Shown here: positions 6,993 through 15,559 of the stretch, piece after piece
Position numbering within the stretch: the first letter of the stretch is position 1
Layout: each line of letters opens with the position of its first letter
NCBI RefSeq assembly: GCF_037963865.1
Contig: NZ_CP150170.1
Span: 248,001-312,000 of the forward strand
Source of the DNA: Paenibacillus sp. FSL R10-2734
Lineage (GTDB): Bacteria > Bacillota > Bacilli > Paenibacillales > Paenibacillaceae
DNA: 64,000 bases
Direction of reading: 5' to 3'
Program-made: the position numbers and the translations under genes
Notes under the pieces: model-generated
What the model saw: the letters and a program-made list of their open reading frames with translations, nothing else
Told to the model about the DNA's origin: nothing
The model's database searches: none

Positions 6993-7574
6993 ATGAACCA
7001 AGAACCAGGTTTAATGCAAGGATACTATATTGGAGCATTCTTTAAGTTTTTATGGTATTTACTACTTGCTACAATAATGCAATCAATGATTGTATTTATT
7101 TTTGGAACATCTTTTTTTACTATAATCATACTAAGTGTCTTATTTTCTTTTTTCATTAATACTTCACTGTACATAAAGGATTCTTATCCATTCTTAAGGC
7201 ACATATTAATTTACGGTTGCGTGTATTATGTTCAAGCTTATTGGATGGATACATTAATAGGAAAATTGTATCGTTTTTATATGCCAGACAATCTTTGGAC
7301 ATGGATGATTTCCATAAGTTTTATTATTGGTATTTTAACCTCTTTTGGAAGATATAATAACGGAACACATAGTAAAAATCTTGAGACTCTAGGCAATATG
7401 GTTCTATTGATTTTCGTCCTAGCTAGTTTTTACTTTTTCGGATGGAAAGGGGCCGTTGTGTTTATTGTTTTTAGAGTGATGTTAATCAGCTTAGAAGTAT
7501 GGGCATCTAATTTATTGACTTATCTGTTATTCCATAGAGGCAAAACAGGTAATTACGAAGATCTTGATGCATAA
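6993..7574 (+). CDS. Polytopic membrane protein of unknown function
   Basis: A 193-residue protein with about five or six hydrophobic helices, first at residues 13-35 and last around 150-180, and a short charged tail. AAGGGGAAAA precedes the ATG. No catalytic motif is recognised. It is AT-rich like the neighbouring prophage genes. The divergent LytTR-like gene suggests a regulator/membrane pair. Possible roles such as superinfection exclusion are speculation. Confidence 0.65.
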   Translation: MNQEPGLMQGYYIGAFFKFLWYLLLATIMQSMIVFIFGTSFFTIIILSVLFSFFINTSLYIKDSYPFLRHILIYGCVYYVQAYWMDTLIGKLYRFYMPDNLWTWMISISFIIGILTSFGRYNNGTHSKNLETLGNMVLLIFVLASFYFFGWKGAVVFIVFRVMLISLEVWASNLLTYLLFHRGKTGNYEDLDA

Positions 7575-7592
7575 AACTCACTGTGCTAAGAT
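7564..7592 (+). promoter_or_regulatory. Promoter for predicted antitoxin RNA
   Basis: TTGATG (7564-7569), 17-base spacer, TAAGAT (7587-7592). It lies at the end of the membrane protein gene and points to a start near 7599, just before the hairpin that also ends the opposing toxin message. Confidence 0.5.
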
Positions 7593-7598
7593 AAACTA

Positions 7599-7717
7599 AA
7601 GAAGGAGCCGTGCGCTAACACGACTCCAACGTACAATCCGCATTAAGAGCGGTTGGCTTGGTAACGGTGATCAGAATAGACCGCAGTCCTTTACCAGAGG
7701 GCGGTCTATTTCTTTTT
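7599..7717 (+). ncRNA. Predicted antisense antitoxin RNA
   Basis: A plus-strand RNA of about 118 nt would run from the promoter at 7564-7592 to the terminator AATAGACCGC...GCGGTCTATT (7675-7710) followed by TCTTTTTG. It would pair with the 3' end and 3' UTR of the toxin mRNA coming the other way. This is the arrangement of type I systems such as txpA/RatA. No expression evidence exists here. Confidence 0.55.
7604..7627 (-). terminator. Terminator of toxin mRNA
   Basis: Read on the minus strand: GGAGTCGTG, a 6-base loop, CACGGCTCC, then TTCTTT. It lies about 80 bases past the toxin stop codon and would end its transcript inside the antitoxin RNA region. Confidence 0.6.
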
Positions 7718-7789
7718 GTTGAAGGATAGAATCAACACAACCAAAGTCGCAAATGAAATCATCAGCGTCATCGCTTGGTATACCTCCAC
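7706..7789 (-). CDS. Holin-like type I toxin, 27 residues
   Basis: A 27-residue peptide starting at GTG 7789. It begins MEVYQAMTLMISFATLVV and ends SFNKKK: a polar N terminus, one hydrophobic helix and a lysine-rich tail. This is the pattern of the 'putative holin-like toxin' (Hol_Tox, TxpA/BsrG-type) peptides of Bacillus and Paenibacillus prophages, which damage the membrane when the antisense RNA is lost. AAGGGAGGTGA is placed 5-6 bases upstream. It lies beside the integrase, where it would stabilise the prophage. Too short for ordinary gene callers. Confidence 0.8.
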   Translation of the reverse strand: MEVYQAMTLMISFATLVVLILSFNKKK

Positions 7790-7847
7790 AGGCTTCACCT
7801 CCCTTCCGGGAGATTAGCCGACCGCCCTTATGCCATTGTACTCTACG

Positions 7848-7856
7848 ATTATATCA
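7848..7856 (-). promoter_or_regulatory. Extended -10 promoter of toxin gene
   Basis: The minus strand reads TGATATAAT, an extended -10 element (TGnTATAAT), about 60 bases upstream of the toxin start. No good -35 hexamer is seen at 17 bases. It would give a short leader before the ribosome site. Confidence 0.55.
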
Positions 7857-7886
7857 GACCATACTCAATCAGGTATGGTCTTTTTG
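7857..7886 (+). terminator. Rho-independent terminator before integrase gene
   Basis: GACCATAC, 8-base loop, GTATGGTC, then TTTTTG. It ends plus-strand transcription from the lysogeny side just before the integrase gene, and overlaps the toxin promoter on the other strand. Confidence 0.65.
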
Positions 7887-7924
7887 TTATCCCTATCCTA
7901 CAATACAGGTAAGGAGTGATTTAC

Positions 7925-9367
7925 ATGGTGGTCAAAGTAGACGGTACCCCGTTAAGTAAAACAAAAGTTGCAATATATACAAGGGTATCTACGGAGAAGC
8001 AAAGTTCAGAAGGATATTCATTGGAAGCACAACATGACCAATTGATCGAATATGTTAATTCTAATAATATGCAGTTAATTAAATTGTATAGCGATCCTGG
8101 AGTGTCAGCAAAAAACCTCAAGAGACCTGGAGTACAAGAGTTAATTCGAGATTTAGAGTCAGGAATGTTTGATACCGTTATCATCCATAAACTAGACCGT
8201 CTGACACGTAATATTTCTGACCTCTATGATCTTGTTGAATTAGTAAACGCCAAAAATGTTAAATTGATCAGCCTATCTGAGCAGATTGATACTTCAAACC
8301 CGATGGGCCGTATGTTTGTATATTTGTTAGGCATATTCGCTCAGATGTTCCGCGAGAACTTGGGTGAAGAAGTAACCAAAGGTATGCGTAAACGTGCTGA
8401 GAAGGGATTACACAACATCACAGTGGATCTATATGGATATCGGCGGCAGGATGATGGTAGATTGCTGATTAAAGAGGATGAAGCTGAGTGGGTTCGTTTT
8501 ATTTTTGAGAGATATGCTGCAGGCGATGGTTCTACTATGATAGCAAAATACCTTAACGAGCATGGCATACGCAGAAATAAAGGATCACGTTGGGATCATA
8601 GCAAGGTACTGCTAACGCTAGAAAATAAGCATTATTGCGGAAAAGTGCACAATAAGTTCAAAAAAGATGATGAGGCAATCGTAAGAGATGGACGGCATGA
8701 AGCAATTGTATCTGATGAGCTATTTGAACAAGTTCAGACAGTACTTAGTCGCCGTAGAGAAGGAACAATCTCACAAAACACACATGATTATGTGTTTGGA
8801 GGAATTTTAAAGTGTGGGAAGTGTGGATATTCTTATACAGGTATAACAGATAATCGGACAGCGAATAAAAACCGCCATTATGTATGCGGGAATAAATCCA
8901 GATTTGGGATGTGCGATCAAGGTGGCTTGTCAGAAAAAAAATTAACAGCACTTGTGTTTAAATCTACCTATATAATCAGCGAGGAATATAATAGAAAGCA
9001 CGTTCCTAAGAAAACAAAGAGTGAAGAAGAGGAAATCAAGAAGGCGATACGGTCCAGTGAAGACCGCCGTGAAAGATGGCAGCTCGCTTATGGTGACGGA
9101 AACATGCCGTATGCTGATTTCAGTAAACGTATGCAGGAAGAAATGATCCGAATTAGTGAACTTGAAGCAAAGTTATCAACAATTCCTAAAGAGGTTGTTA
9201 GTCATTTAACACCTGAACGTGCGATCAAGACGATTAATGAGATTAAAGATAATTGGGAGTTATATTCACAACGAACGCGGAAAGATATCATGCAGGCGTT
9301 ATTCAAAAAGATTTCTATCATTAAAGAGGAGAAAAACTGGAGGATTTCAGAAATAATACTGGCATAA
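7925..9367 (+). CDS. Large serine integrase
   Basis: A 480-residue serine recombinase. The catalytic domain holds the nucleophile in IYTRVSTEKQ (Ser22) and DRLTRNISDL. It is followed by the recombinase domain (about 165-275), a zinc ribbon (KCGKCGYSY...YVCGNKSRFGMCD) and a C-terminal coiled coil. Such enzymes integrate phage DNA by a 2-base staggered cut at attP/attB, and need a directionality factor to excise. ATG 7925 is 8 bases after AAGGAG (7911-7916); the GTG at 7916 overlaps that site. The stop lies 8 bases before the clpB remnant, so the neighbouring junction is its own attachment site. Confidence 0.95.
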   Translation: MVVKVDGTPLSKTKVAIYTRVSTEKQSSEGYSLEAQHDQLIEYVNSNNMQLIKLYSDPGVSAKNLKRPGVQELIRDLESGMFDTVIIHKLDRLTRNISDLYDLVELVNAKNVKLISLSEQIDTSNPMGRMFVYLLGIFAQMFRENLGEEVTKGMRKRAEKGLHNITVDLYGYRRQDDGRLLIKEDEAEWVRFIFERYAAGDGSTMIAKYLNEHGIRRNKGSRWDHSKVLLTLENKHYCGKVHNKFKKDDEAIVRDGRHEAIVSDELFEQVQTVLSRRREGTISQNTHDYVFGGILKCGKCGYSYTGITDNRTANKNRHYVCGNKSRFGMCDQGGLSEKKLTALVFKSTYIISEEYNRKHVPKKTKSEEEEIKKAIRSSEDRRERWQLAYGDGNMPYADFSKRMQEEMIRISELEAKLSTIPKEVVSHLTPERAIKTINEIKDNWELYSQRTRKDIMQALFKKISIIKEEKNWRISEIILA

Positions 9368-9374
9368 ACAGTAG

Positions 9375-11054
9375 TTACGAGTTGACGGGCACGCCCGTCC
9401 AACGAGAAACAATATCTGCGATTTCCTCCTCGGTTACAGCTTCACGCAATAATCTTGTATCCTGATCCTGCTGTGCCGCTTCTTCCGCTGCTTTCAATTG
9501 CCGCTCCAGATCTGGGATGATGCCATAGCTCAATTCCGCTGATTTATTAAGATCGTATTCTTCCTGTGCATCGACTAGATCCTTGCGGGCTTGCTCCAGC
9601 CGTTTCTTCAGGTCGCGGATGCCCTGAATCGCTGACTTTTCCTTCTCCCAGCGCGCCGTCATCCCAAGCTGCTTCTCCTTAAGATCGGCGAGTTCGCGCT
9701 GTAGGATTTCCAGACGACGTTTGCTAGCGTCATCGGTTTCTTTTTTAAGCGCCGCTTCTTCAATCTCCATCTGCATCAGACGACGTGTCACTTCATCCAT
9801 CTCACCTGGCATAGAGTCAATTTCCGTACGGATCATCGCGCAGGCTTCATCCACAAGGTCGATTGCTTTATCCGGCAAAAAACGATCTGTGATATAGCGG
9901 TTAGACAGAACTCCTGCGGCCACGAGGGCGCTGTCATGGATTTTGACACCGTGATGGACCTCGAACCGTTCCTTCAGACCACGCAGAATGGAGATCGTAT
10001 CCTCCACATCCGGTTCACTGACCAGCACCTGTTGAAAACGGCGTTCCAGCGCTGGGTCCTTCTCAATATACTTGCGGTATTCATCGAGCGTAGTGGCACC
10101 GATACAGTGCAGTTCGCCCCGAGCCAGCATCGGCTTCAGCATATTGCCTGCGTCCATCGAGCCTTCGGTTTTACCTGCGCCTACAATCGTATGCAGCTCA
10201 TCAATAAATAGAATAATGCGGCCGTTACTTTCGCGAACTTCTCTCAGTACAGCCTGTAGGCGTTCTTCGAATTCCCCACGGAACTTCGCGCCTGCTACAA
10301 GGGAACTCATATCCAGCGAGAAAATCGTTTTATCCTTCAGACCCTCTGGTACGTCTTTGCGTACAATCCGGTGAGCCAAACCTTCTACAATCGCTGTTTT
10401 ACCTACACCTGGCTCACCAATCAGTACAGGGTTATTCTTTGTTTTACGGGACAGAATCCGGATCACGCGTCGAATCTCTGCGTCACGTCCGATGACTGGA
10501 TCGATCTTGCCCGCACGTACCTCTGCTACAAGATCACGTCCGTATTTCTCTAGCACCTCATAAGTAGCCTCAGGCTCCCGACTCGTAACACGCTGATGCC
10601 CACGAATCTCAGCAAGTATAGACATCAGCTTCTCACGTGTTAGTCCACGACTAACAAAAAGATCACGCAGCTCACGATTCTCCCTGCTCGAATCCGACAC
10701 CATCGCCAGCACAGCATGCTCTACGGAAACAAACTCGTCCTGCATCTTCGCCGCTTCCTTCTCCGCCTGCTCCAGCAGATGGATCAGCGATTGCGAGGCA
10801 TATCTCCGTACCGTGCTTGCTCCTGATCCGCTTATGCTGGGCTTACGCCCAAGCAGTTCATCCGTGCTGCGCAGCATCTCAGCTACGGGGATATTCATCT
10901 TCTGCAGCAATCTTGGCAACAAACCTTCTTGCTGCTGGAGTAATGCTTTTAACAGATGGAGATTATCGATCTCCTGATGTCCGCTATCTGATGCAAGCGA
11001 CTGCGCCGCAGCCACTGCTTCCTGCAGCTTTTGAGTAAGTTTATTGAAATCCAT
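9375..11054 (-). pseudogene. clpB: ClpB disaggregase, N-terminal part cut by prophage
   Basis: 559 residues of a protein normally about 860-880 long. Present are the Clp N-domain (1-145), the first AAA domain with Walker A GEPGVGKT (about 209) and Walker [10 protein letters not shown], and the long M-domain coiled coil (about 405-525). The frame ends at RWTGVPVNS, just before the second AAA domain, because the prophage begins there. The product would lack NBD2 and hexamer-driven threading, so disaggregation should be lost in the lysogen unless the prophage excises. The start ATG follows AAAGGTGAGAG. The remaining 3' part should lie beyond the left edge of the window. Confidence 0.95.
9384..9399. 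other. Candidate att core at prophage/clpB junction
   Basis: GACGGGC-AC-GCCCGTC: perfect 7-base inverted arms around a non-palindromic AC dinucleotide, the layout expected at a serine-integrase crossover. On the minus strand it encodes the conserved ClpB segment TGVPV, and the reading frame departs from ClpB immediately beyond it (Asn-Ser-stop). The crossover is inferred at 9391-9392. Confidence 0.7.
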
Positions 11055-11127
11055 AGCTCTCTCACCTTTCTATTTAAGAATGATATATGGGATCGGCCGT
11101 TTTGGCCGGGAATGGGTTAATTTAGGG

Positions 11128-11690
11128 CGCCACATTGGCGCTATCTACGGAATTAATACCGTTTATTTTGGGCGATGGGCCGAATTCGGCGCAATCTGCG
11201 GGATTTATACCGTACATTTCGGGCGTTGGGCCGAATTTGGCTCGATCTGCGGGATTAATACCGTTGATTTCGGGCGATGGGCCGAATTCGGCTCGATCTA
11301 CGGGATTTATACCGTACATTTCGGGCGATGGGCCGAATTCGGCTCGATCTACGGGATTTATACCGTACATTTCGGGCGATGGGCCGAATTTGGCGCAATC
11401 TACGGGATTTATACCGTACATTTCGGGCGTTGGGCCGAATTTGGCGCAATCTACGGGATTTATACCGTTGATTTTGGGCGTTGGGCCACATTTGGCGGAA
11501 TCTGCAGGATTAATACTGTACATTTCCGGTAATGAGCCAAATTCCACGCATTCTGGGGTATTTTTACCCCTCTTTTCGCTCATCGAGCCGAATTCGGCGT
11601 ATTCTGGTGTGTTTTTACCCCTCTTTTTGTTCATCGAGCCGAATTCGGCGCATTCTGGTGTGTTTTTACCCCACTTTCACCCATTAGCTC
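11128..11690. repeat. 51-bp tandem array with internal palindrome, about 11 units
   Basis: Between the dnaJ-like gene and clpB' lies an array with an exact 51-base period: unit marks GCC at 11179, 11230, 11281, 11332, 11383, 11434, 11485, 11536, 11587 and 11638, with a degraded unit before 11179 and a trailing one near 11689. Most units carry GCCGAATTCGGC, a perfect 12-base palindrome, or its GCCGAATTTGGC variant. The last units change to a T-rich second half. Because 51 is divisible by 3 the array is open in several frames on both strands. I see no start or ribosome-site support and treat it as non-coding; the remainder of 11691-11876 shows nothing clear. Confidence 0.9.
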
Positions 11691-11876
11691 GTATTCAGCA
11701 CACTTTAGAACACTTTAGAACACTTTTACCCTCCCTTTTCCCGACACTTCTCACAGGTCTCTTCTATAGTTAGTTTCTAATCAAGTTACTTTTCTACGAC
11801 TAGCATTCTATTTCCCCTATTCACCAGCCAGAGTTGACCTCGAACACACGAAATCACCTCTACCTCTACCTATCTA

Positions 11877-12884
11877 TTAATTACCCACTTTAGACTTCCG
11901 GCGCTGCGCACCAGCGCTTTGGCGTTTAGCACTAGCTTCGAAAGAACTGGACTCAGCAAGTTTGCGGTATAAACTCTTCTCCGCTTCGCTGGTTGACTCA
12001 GGGATAACTATCTCAATTCCAAACAAAATATCGCCGTTCGCACCATTCTCACGCTTCAAGCCCTTGCCGGGAATGCGCAGCGTTTTGCCACTCTGAATCC
12101 CTGCAGGAATCTTCAATTTCACGGCACCTCCACCCGGTAATGGAACCTTCACCTCTCCGCCCAATACCGCTTGCCATGGAGCTACTTCAACCACTCCGTT
12201 TAAGTCACCATTTCGAAGCTCGTAAATATCATGAGGAAGAATATGAAGGGCCAGCAATACGTCGCCACCCTGAGCTATGCCACTCTGAGAGTTCCCAGCG
12301 ATTTTTAAAACTGTGCCTTCACTAGATCTTGGGGGAACGTGAACATCCACAGTTTTATCACCGATCTGTACTCTTACAGTTGCTCCCTTATAAGCCTGCT
12401 CCAATGTAATATCCAGCTGTGCCTGCATCGCACCGCGGGCCTCACCCCACGGATTGCTGCCATTCGAACGCCTGCTACCACTATCCGAAAAGAAGTCAAA
12501 GCCCGCTCGATCCGCCGACCCCCGATTTCCAAAAAACATCCCGAACAGATCTTCCTCCGGAATACCTGCACCTCCCGATGAATAGGCTCCACTCCAGCCT
12601 CCACCAAAGTTTGAATCCCAAGATGAGGCTCCGCTAGACGCGTTTCCATTAGCTCTGCCACGCTGAGCCCCATACAGCAGTTCTTCATCGTACAGCTTCC
12701 GTTTCTCCTCATTACCTATCACTTCATAGGCCTCAGCCGCTGCCTTGAACTTCGCTTCTGCCTCAGGGGCTTTGTTCACATCGGGATGCCACTTCTTGGC
12801 TAGCTTTTGATAAGCCTTCTTAATTTCCTGTTTAGTTGCTGTTTTGCTCACGCCCAAAGCATCATAATAGCTTTTGTTAGCCAC
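11877..12884 (-). CDS. CbpA-type DnaJ co-chaperone
   Basis: A 335-residue J-protein. The J domain (about 1-70) has the HPD signature in KKWHPDVNK. A Gly/Ser-rich linker follows (about 75-150), then the two DnaJ C-terminal substrate-binding domains. The cysteine-rich zinc region of DnaJ is absent, so this is the CbpA class that hands clients to DnaK. GTG 12884 is chosen because AAAGGAGGA lies 6 bases upstream. It sits between hsp20 and clpB', so the three likely act together in disaggregation. Confidence 0.9.
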   Translation of the reverse strand: MANKSYYDALGVSKTATKQEIKKAYQKLAKKWHPDVNKAPEAEAKFKAAAEAYEVIGNEEKRKLYDEELLYGAQRGRANGNASSGASSWDSNFGGGWSGAYSSGGAGIPEEDLFGMFFGNRGSADRAGFDFFSDSGSRRSNGSNPWGEARGAMQAQLDITLEQAYKGATVRVQIGDKTVDVHVPPRSSEGTVLKIAGNSQSGIAQGGDVLLALHILPHDIYELRNGDLNGVVEVAPWQAVLGGEVKVPLPGGGAVKLKIPAGIQSGKTLRIPGKGLKRENGANGDILFGIEIVIPESTSEAEKSLYRKLAESSSFEASAKRQSAGAQRRKSKVGN

Positions 12885-13059
12885 TCGGATTCCTCCTTTC
12901 ATTGCTATATCAAATACAACTCATCGTTCGATTCCGAGAAAAGACGCACCATAGCCGGAATCCTCCACTACAATGCGCCTTCTATTCATAACACTATATT
13001 AAAAGCTCGCCGCCTATCTCTAAGATGCTGAGCGGAAACTAATTCAGCCTAAATTAGGT

Positions 13060-13527
13060 TTATTCAGACTGCAAACCCATAGAATCGCTATCTTGAATCT
13101 CGAAGCGTTTACCTTGCGTTTTTTGCCGTTTTGGAACTTCCAGCGTCAGCATACCGTCTTTCAATGAAGCACGAATACCTTCCTCTGCAATATCCTGAAC
13201 ATAGAATCTACGAACATATTCACCATATCGGCGTTCTCTACGTACAATCTGATGTTCTTTATTCTCCTCGGCATTCTCTTCCTTACGAACTGCTTTAATC
13301 GTCAAGTAAGGGCTGGCATAATCAATGTCGATTTCTTCTTTTTTAAAGCCCGGAAGTTCAGCTTCAATTAGGTAAGCCTGCTCACTCTCGCGAATATCCG
13401 TTCTGAAGGACATCGTGGAGCTCTTGATCGGTGCAAAAAAATCATCATTAAAAACATCATTTAAGGACTTAGCCAGCATACCAAAAGCATCATCTCTACG
13501 TTTACTAAAAGGAACCAAATCAAACAT
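13060..13527 (-). CDS. Small heat-shock protein Hsp20
   Basis: A 155-residue protein with an alpha-crystallin domain from about residue 40 to 135: FRTDIRESEQAYLIEAELPG opens it and GILTLEVPK-type strand LKDGMLTLEVPKR closes it. It binds unfolding proteins without ATP and passes them to DnaK/ClpB. ATG 13527 follows GAGAGGAGAATGGATA; the longer frame from 13545 contains that site. Two CtsR boxes upstream indicate class III heat-shock control. Confidence 0.93.
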   Translation of the reverse strand: MFDLVPFSKRRDDAFGMLAKSLNDVFNDDFFAPIKSSTMSFRTDIRESEQAYLIEAELPGFKKEEIDIDYASPYLTIKAVRKEENAEENKEHQIVRRERRYGEYVRRFYVQDIAEEGIRASLKDGMLTLEVPKRQKTQGKRFEIQDSDSMGLQSE

Positions 13528-13566
13528 TATCCATTCTCCTCTCAATTGACTTTGTTTTATTTTGAC

Positions 13567-13621
13567 TTTGACTATATTTGACCTATAACCTTATTATAGA
13601 CCCTTATATGAGGAATAACAA
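13567..13621 (-). promoter_or_regulatory. hsp20 sigma-A promoter with CtsR box
   Basis: On the minus strand: -35 TTGTTA (13616-13621), 17-base spacer, -10 TATAAT (13593-13598). Immediately downstream at 13567-13583 is GGTCAAATATAGTCAAA, an exact match to the CtsR heptad repeat. A repressor bound there would cover the start site. Confidence 0.85.
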
Positions 13622-13699
13622 AACCGATTTAAGCCAACTATTGGCTGAATTCAGGCAAATTAGCTGATTTTATACTAGAAAATAAACCTTTTTTAACGT

Positions 13700-13716
13700 T
13701 TTGACCTTTTTTGACC
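13700..13716 (-). promoter_or_regulatory. Second CtsR operator
   Basis: The minus strand reads GGTCAAA-AAA-GGTCAAA, a perfect CtsR direct heptad repeat, about 80 bases upstream of the hsp20 -35 element; another partial heptad follows. It could cooperate with the promoter box or serve a second start. Confidence 0.8.
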
Positions 13717-13909
13717 TTTGTTTGATCTTACATAAAATTCACCGTTATCCTCCCATCCGACAAAGAGTAGGATTATTATATGCTTAGGCCTCGCGTTCAA
13801 TACAAGCCAGCAACTTCACACTCATTTCAATGCCAAGTAATCCTCCTCAAACAGAAGTGATATAATGAAAGTCAAATAACGACCATTTTTCTTACGGGAG
13901 ACCAATTGT

Positions 13910-15559
13910 ATGCAACCAACCTATACTATGGATGATACGCAGTGGAGTAAGCTCATCCAGAATGTCGCCTATTATTTCGATGACCTTACCCTCAAACGAG
14001 GGTTCCAATATTATAAGCAAAGCCGTATTCGTTCGTTCTCCATGACGGAGCCATCTAAGATAAATGCCCTTGTTGAAGGTAGAGAGGATTACCGTGTTTC
14101 CATTGATCTGGATAGCTTCACTCGCTGTCATTGTAACTGCCCTGTTTCAGGTCATTGCAAGCATATGGCAGCCGTGCTACTAAGTTATGCTGAACAACAG
14201 AATCGCTCTGTACAAGTGCTAGCTAACGCCAAGGCCGCATCTTTTCTCCCAAAAATATCAAGCACAAGCACTTCCTCTGCCGGAGCAAATGGAAAGTACC
14301 AGCAGCAGCTTAAAGAGCATGCCGGCCGGATCGCTGATGGAGGAATCACGGAGTGGCGCGAGTATTTTGCATTCTGCATCACGCCTTTAGCGCATACCAC
14401 CCGGAATCCTGAATATGTAGATCGAGCCTTATCTTCCATTACAAAATTTAAGCCGAAGTTATCACCGGAAATGGACAAGCTATTCACCCTGCATGCCCAT
14501 CTTTTCCTTCTAGAAAAGCTGGCTAAGCCTTCCGCCAATCTACCCGGTCAGGTCGCTTTTACCTCATCACTCGGCTATTACACGCAAGTAGCGGTCTCAG
14601 AGCTACAGGAAGCAATTACTCGTCTGTTAAAAAGCACACTCCCGCTATCTCCCGAGCAAGAGAAAGAGCAAGACTTGTGGTCGCATGTCATCGAGACCCT
14701 CTCCTATTTGCGGCGCGAGATGTTGACGGAGTCGCGTGATCGCTTGCGGGATCAGCCGTCTTTTTCACTGTGCTATGACCTGCTGTGGAGAAACTGGATT
14801 TATCCGAATACAGGTGGGACTAAGCTTTACCTGGATGAAATCAAACAGCTTCAGCAGGCAGAAAGTGAATTAGGCGCTTCCCTGTCACGACATGCGTGGC
14901 TGTTAGCCCAGAGCCGCATGTATTTTTATCTGAAGGATGACCAAAAGGCTTGGGAATTACTGAATAAGGCCGCCGAGCGCCCGGGTCTCCATCCCGATGA
15001 GCTTATGAGCTTCACTTCCCCGCTTCTGGATGCAGGTGAATGGTCACGCTTGGTGGGTTGGCTTGTTCAGATCGGTCCACTGCTGAGCAGCAGACTCTAT
15101 AATCTGAATAGCTATTCGACCAGCTGGGAAGAAGCCGTTCGTCACCTTCCTGAAGCGGAGCCGCAGATGTGGAATACGCTAGCCACTATGTTACCTATCT
15201 CTGGTGAAGTATACGAAGAGAAGCTAATTGCCTATGAGAAATGGCAGACATGGATGGATTATCAGCTGTCCATCGGGAAACAGCCTTCCGAATTTCGTGT
15301 TGCAGACCTCCAGCCTATGGAGAAAAATGCACCCGAAGTTCTGCTGCCCTTCTACCATCAGGCCGCCGAAAGATTTGTGCTGGATAAGAATAGACACAGC
15401 TACAAGGCGGCTGTGAAACTTTTGAAGCGATTATCCAAGCTGTATAAAAAAATGAAACAAGAAGAACGGTGGGAAGAGTTCCTCGATGCCTTCACCACTA
15501 GGCACAGCAGGCTCCGCGCGCTGCAAGAGGAGCTTCGGAAAGGAAAGCTAATACCATGA
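13910..15559 (+). CDS. SWIM zinc-finger protein, partner of SNF2 helicase
   Basis: A 549-residue protein. A SWIM zinc finger lies near residues 68-87 (RCHCNCPVSGHCKHM), the CxCxnCxH pattern implicated in DNA or protein binding. The rest is helical with TPR-like segments and has no catalytic motif that I recognise. Its last bases overlap the start of the SNF2 gene (ATGA), so they are co-translated. SWIM/SNF2 pairs are widespread in Firmicutes and probably act together on chromosomal DNA, but the process is not established. Confidence 0.85.
   Translation: MQPTYTMDDTQWSKLIQNVAYYFDDLTLKRGFQYYKQSRIRSFSMTEPSKINALVEGREDYRVSIDLDSFTRCHCNCPVSGHCKHMAAVLLSYAEQQNRSVQVLANAKAASFLPKISSTSTSSAGANGKYQQQLKEHAGRIADGGITEWREYFAFCITPLAHTTRNPEYVDRALSSITKFKPKLSPEMDKLFTLHAHLFLLEKLAKPSANLPGQVAFTSSLGYYTQVAVSELQEAITRLLKSTLPLSPEQEKEQDLWSHVIETLSYLRREMLTESRDRLRDQPSFSLCYDLLWRNWIYPNTGGTKLYLDEIKQLQQAESELGASLSRHAWLLAQSRMYFYLKDDQKAWELLNKAAERPGLHPDELMSFTSPLLDAGEWSRLVGWLVQIGPLLSSRLYNLNSYSTSWEEAVRHLPEAEPQMWNTLATMLPISGEVYEEKLIAYEKWQTWMDYQLSIGKQPSEFRVADLQPMEKNAPEVLLPFYHQAAERFVLDKNRHSYKAAVKLLKRLSKLYKKMKQEERWEEFLDAFTTRHSRLRALQEELRKGKLIP

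Larger units (their letters stand above)
1..9391. mobile_element. Integrase-proximal part of a prophage inserted in clpB
   Basis: A run of short, tightly packed, mostly minus-strand phage genes (SSB, AAA ATPase, HNH, YopX-type, Rha/KilAC antirepressor), then a divergent repressor switch, lysogeny genes on the plus strand and a large serine integrase as the last gene. The integrase stop codon lies only 8 bases from the broken 3' end of clpB, so the right boundary is at the inverted repeat 9384-9399. The left boundary is outside the window. No structural or lysis genes are visible here, so whether the prophage is intact cannot be judged. Confidence 0.9.

Noticed and set aside
11044..11773. Long open frames over the 51-bp array on both strands
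   Set aside because: Open only because the repeat period is a multiple of three; they lack ribosome sites and exist in several frames at once.
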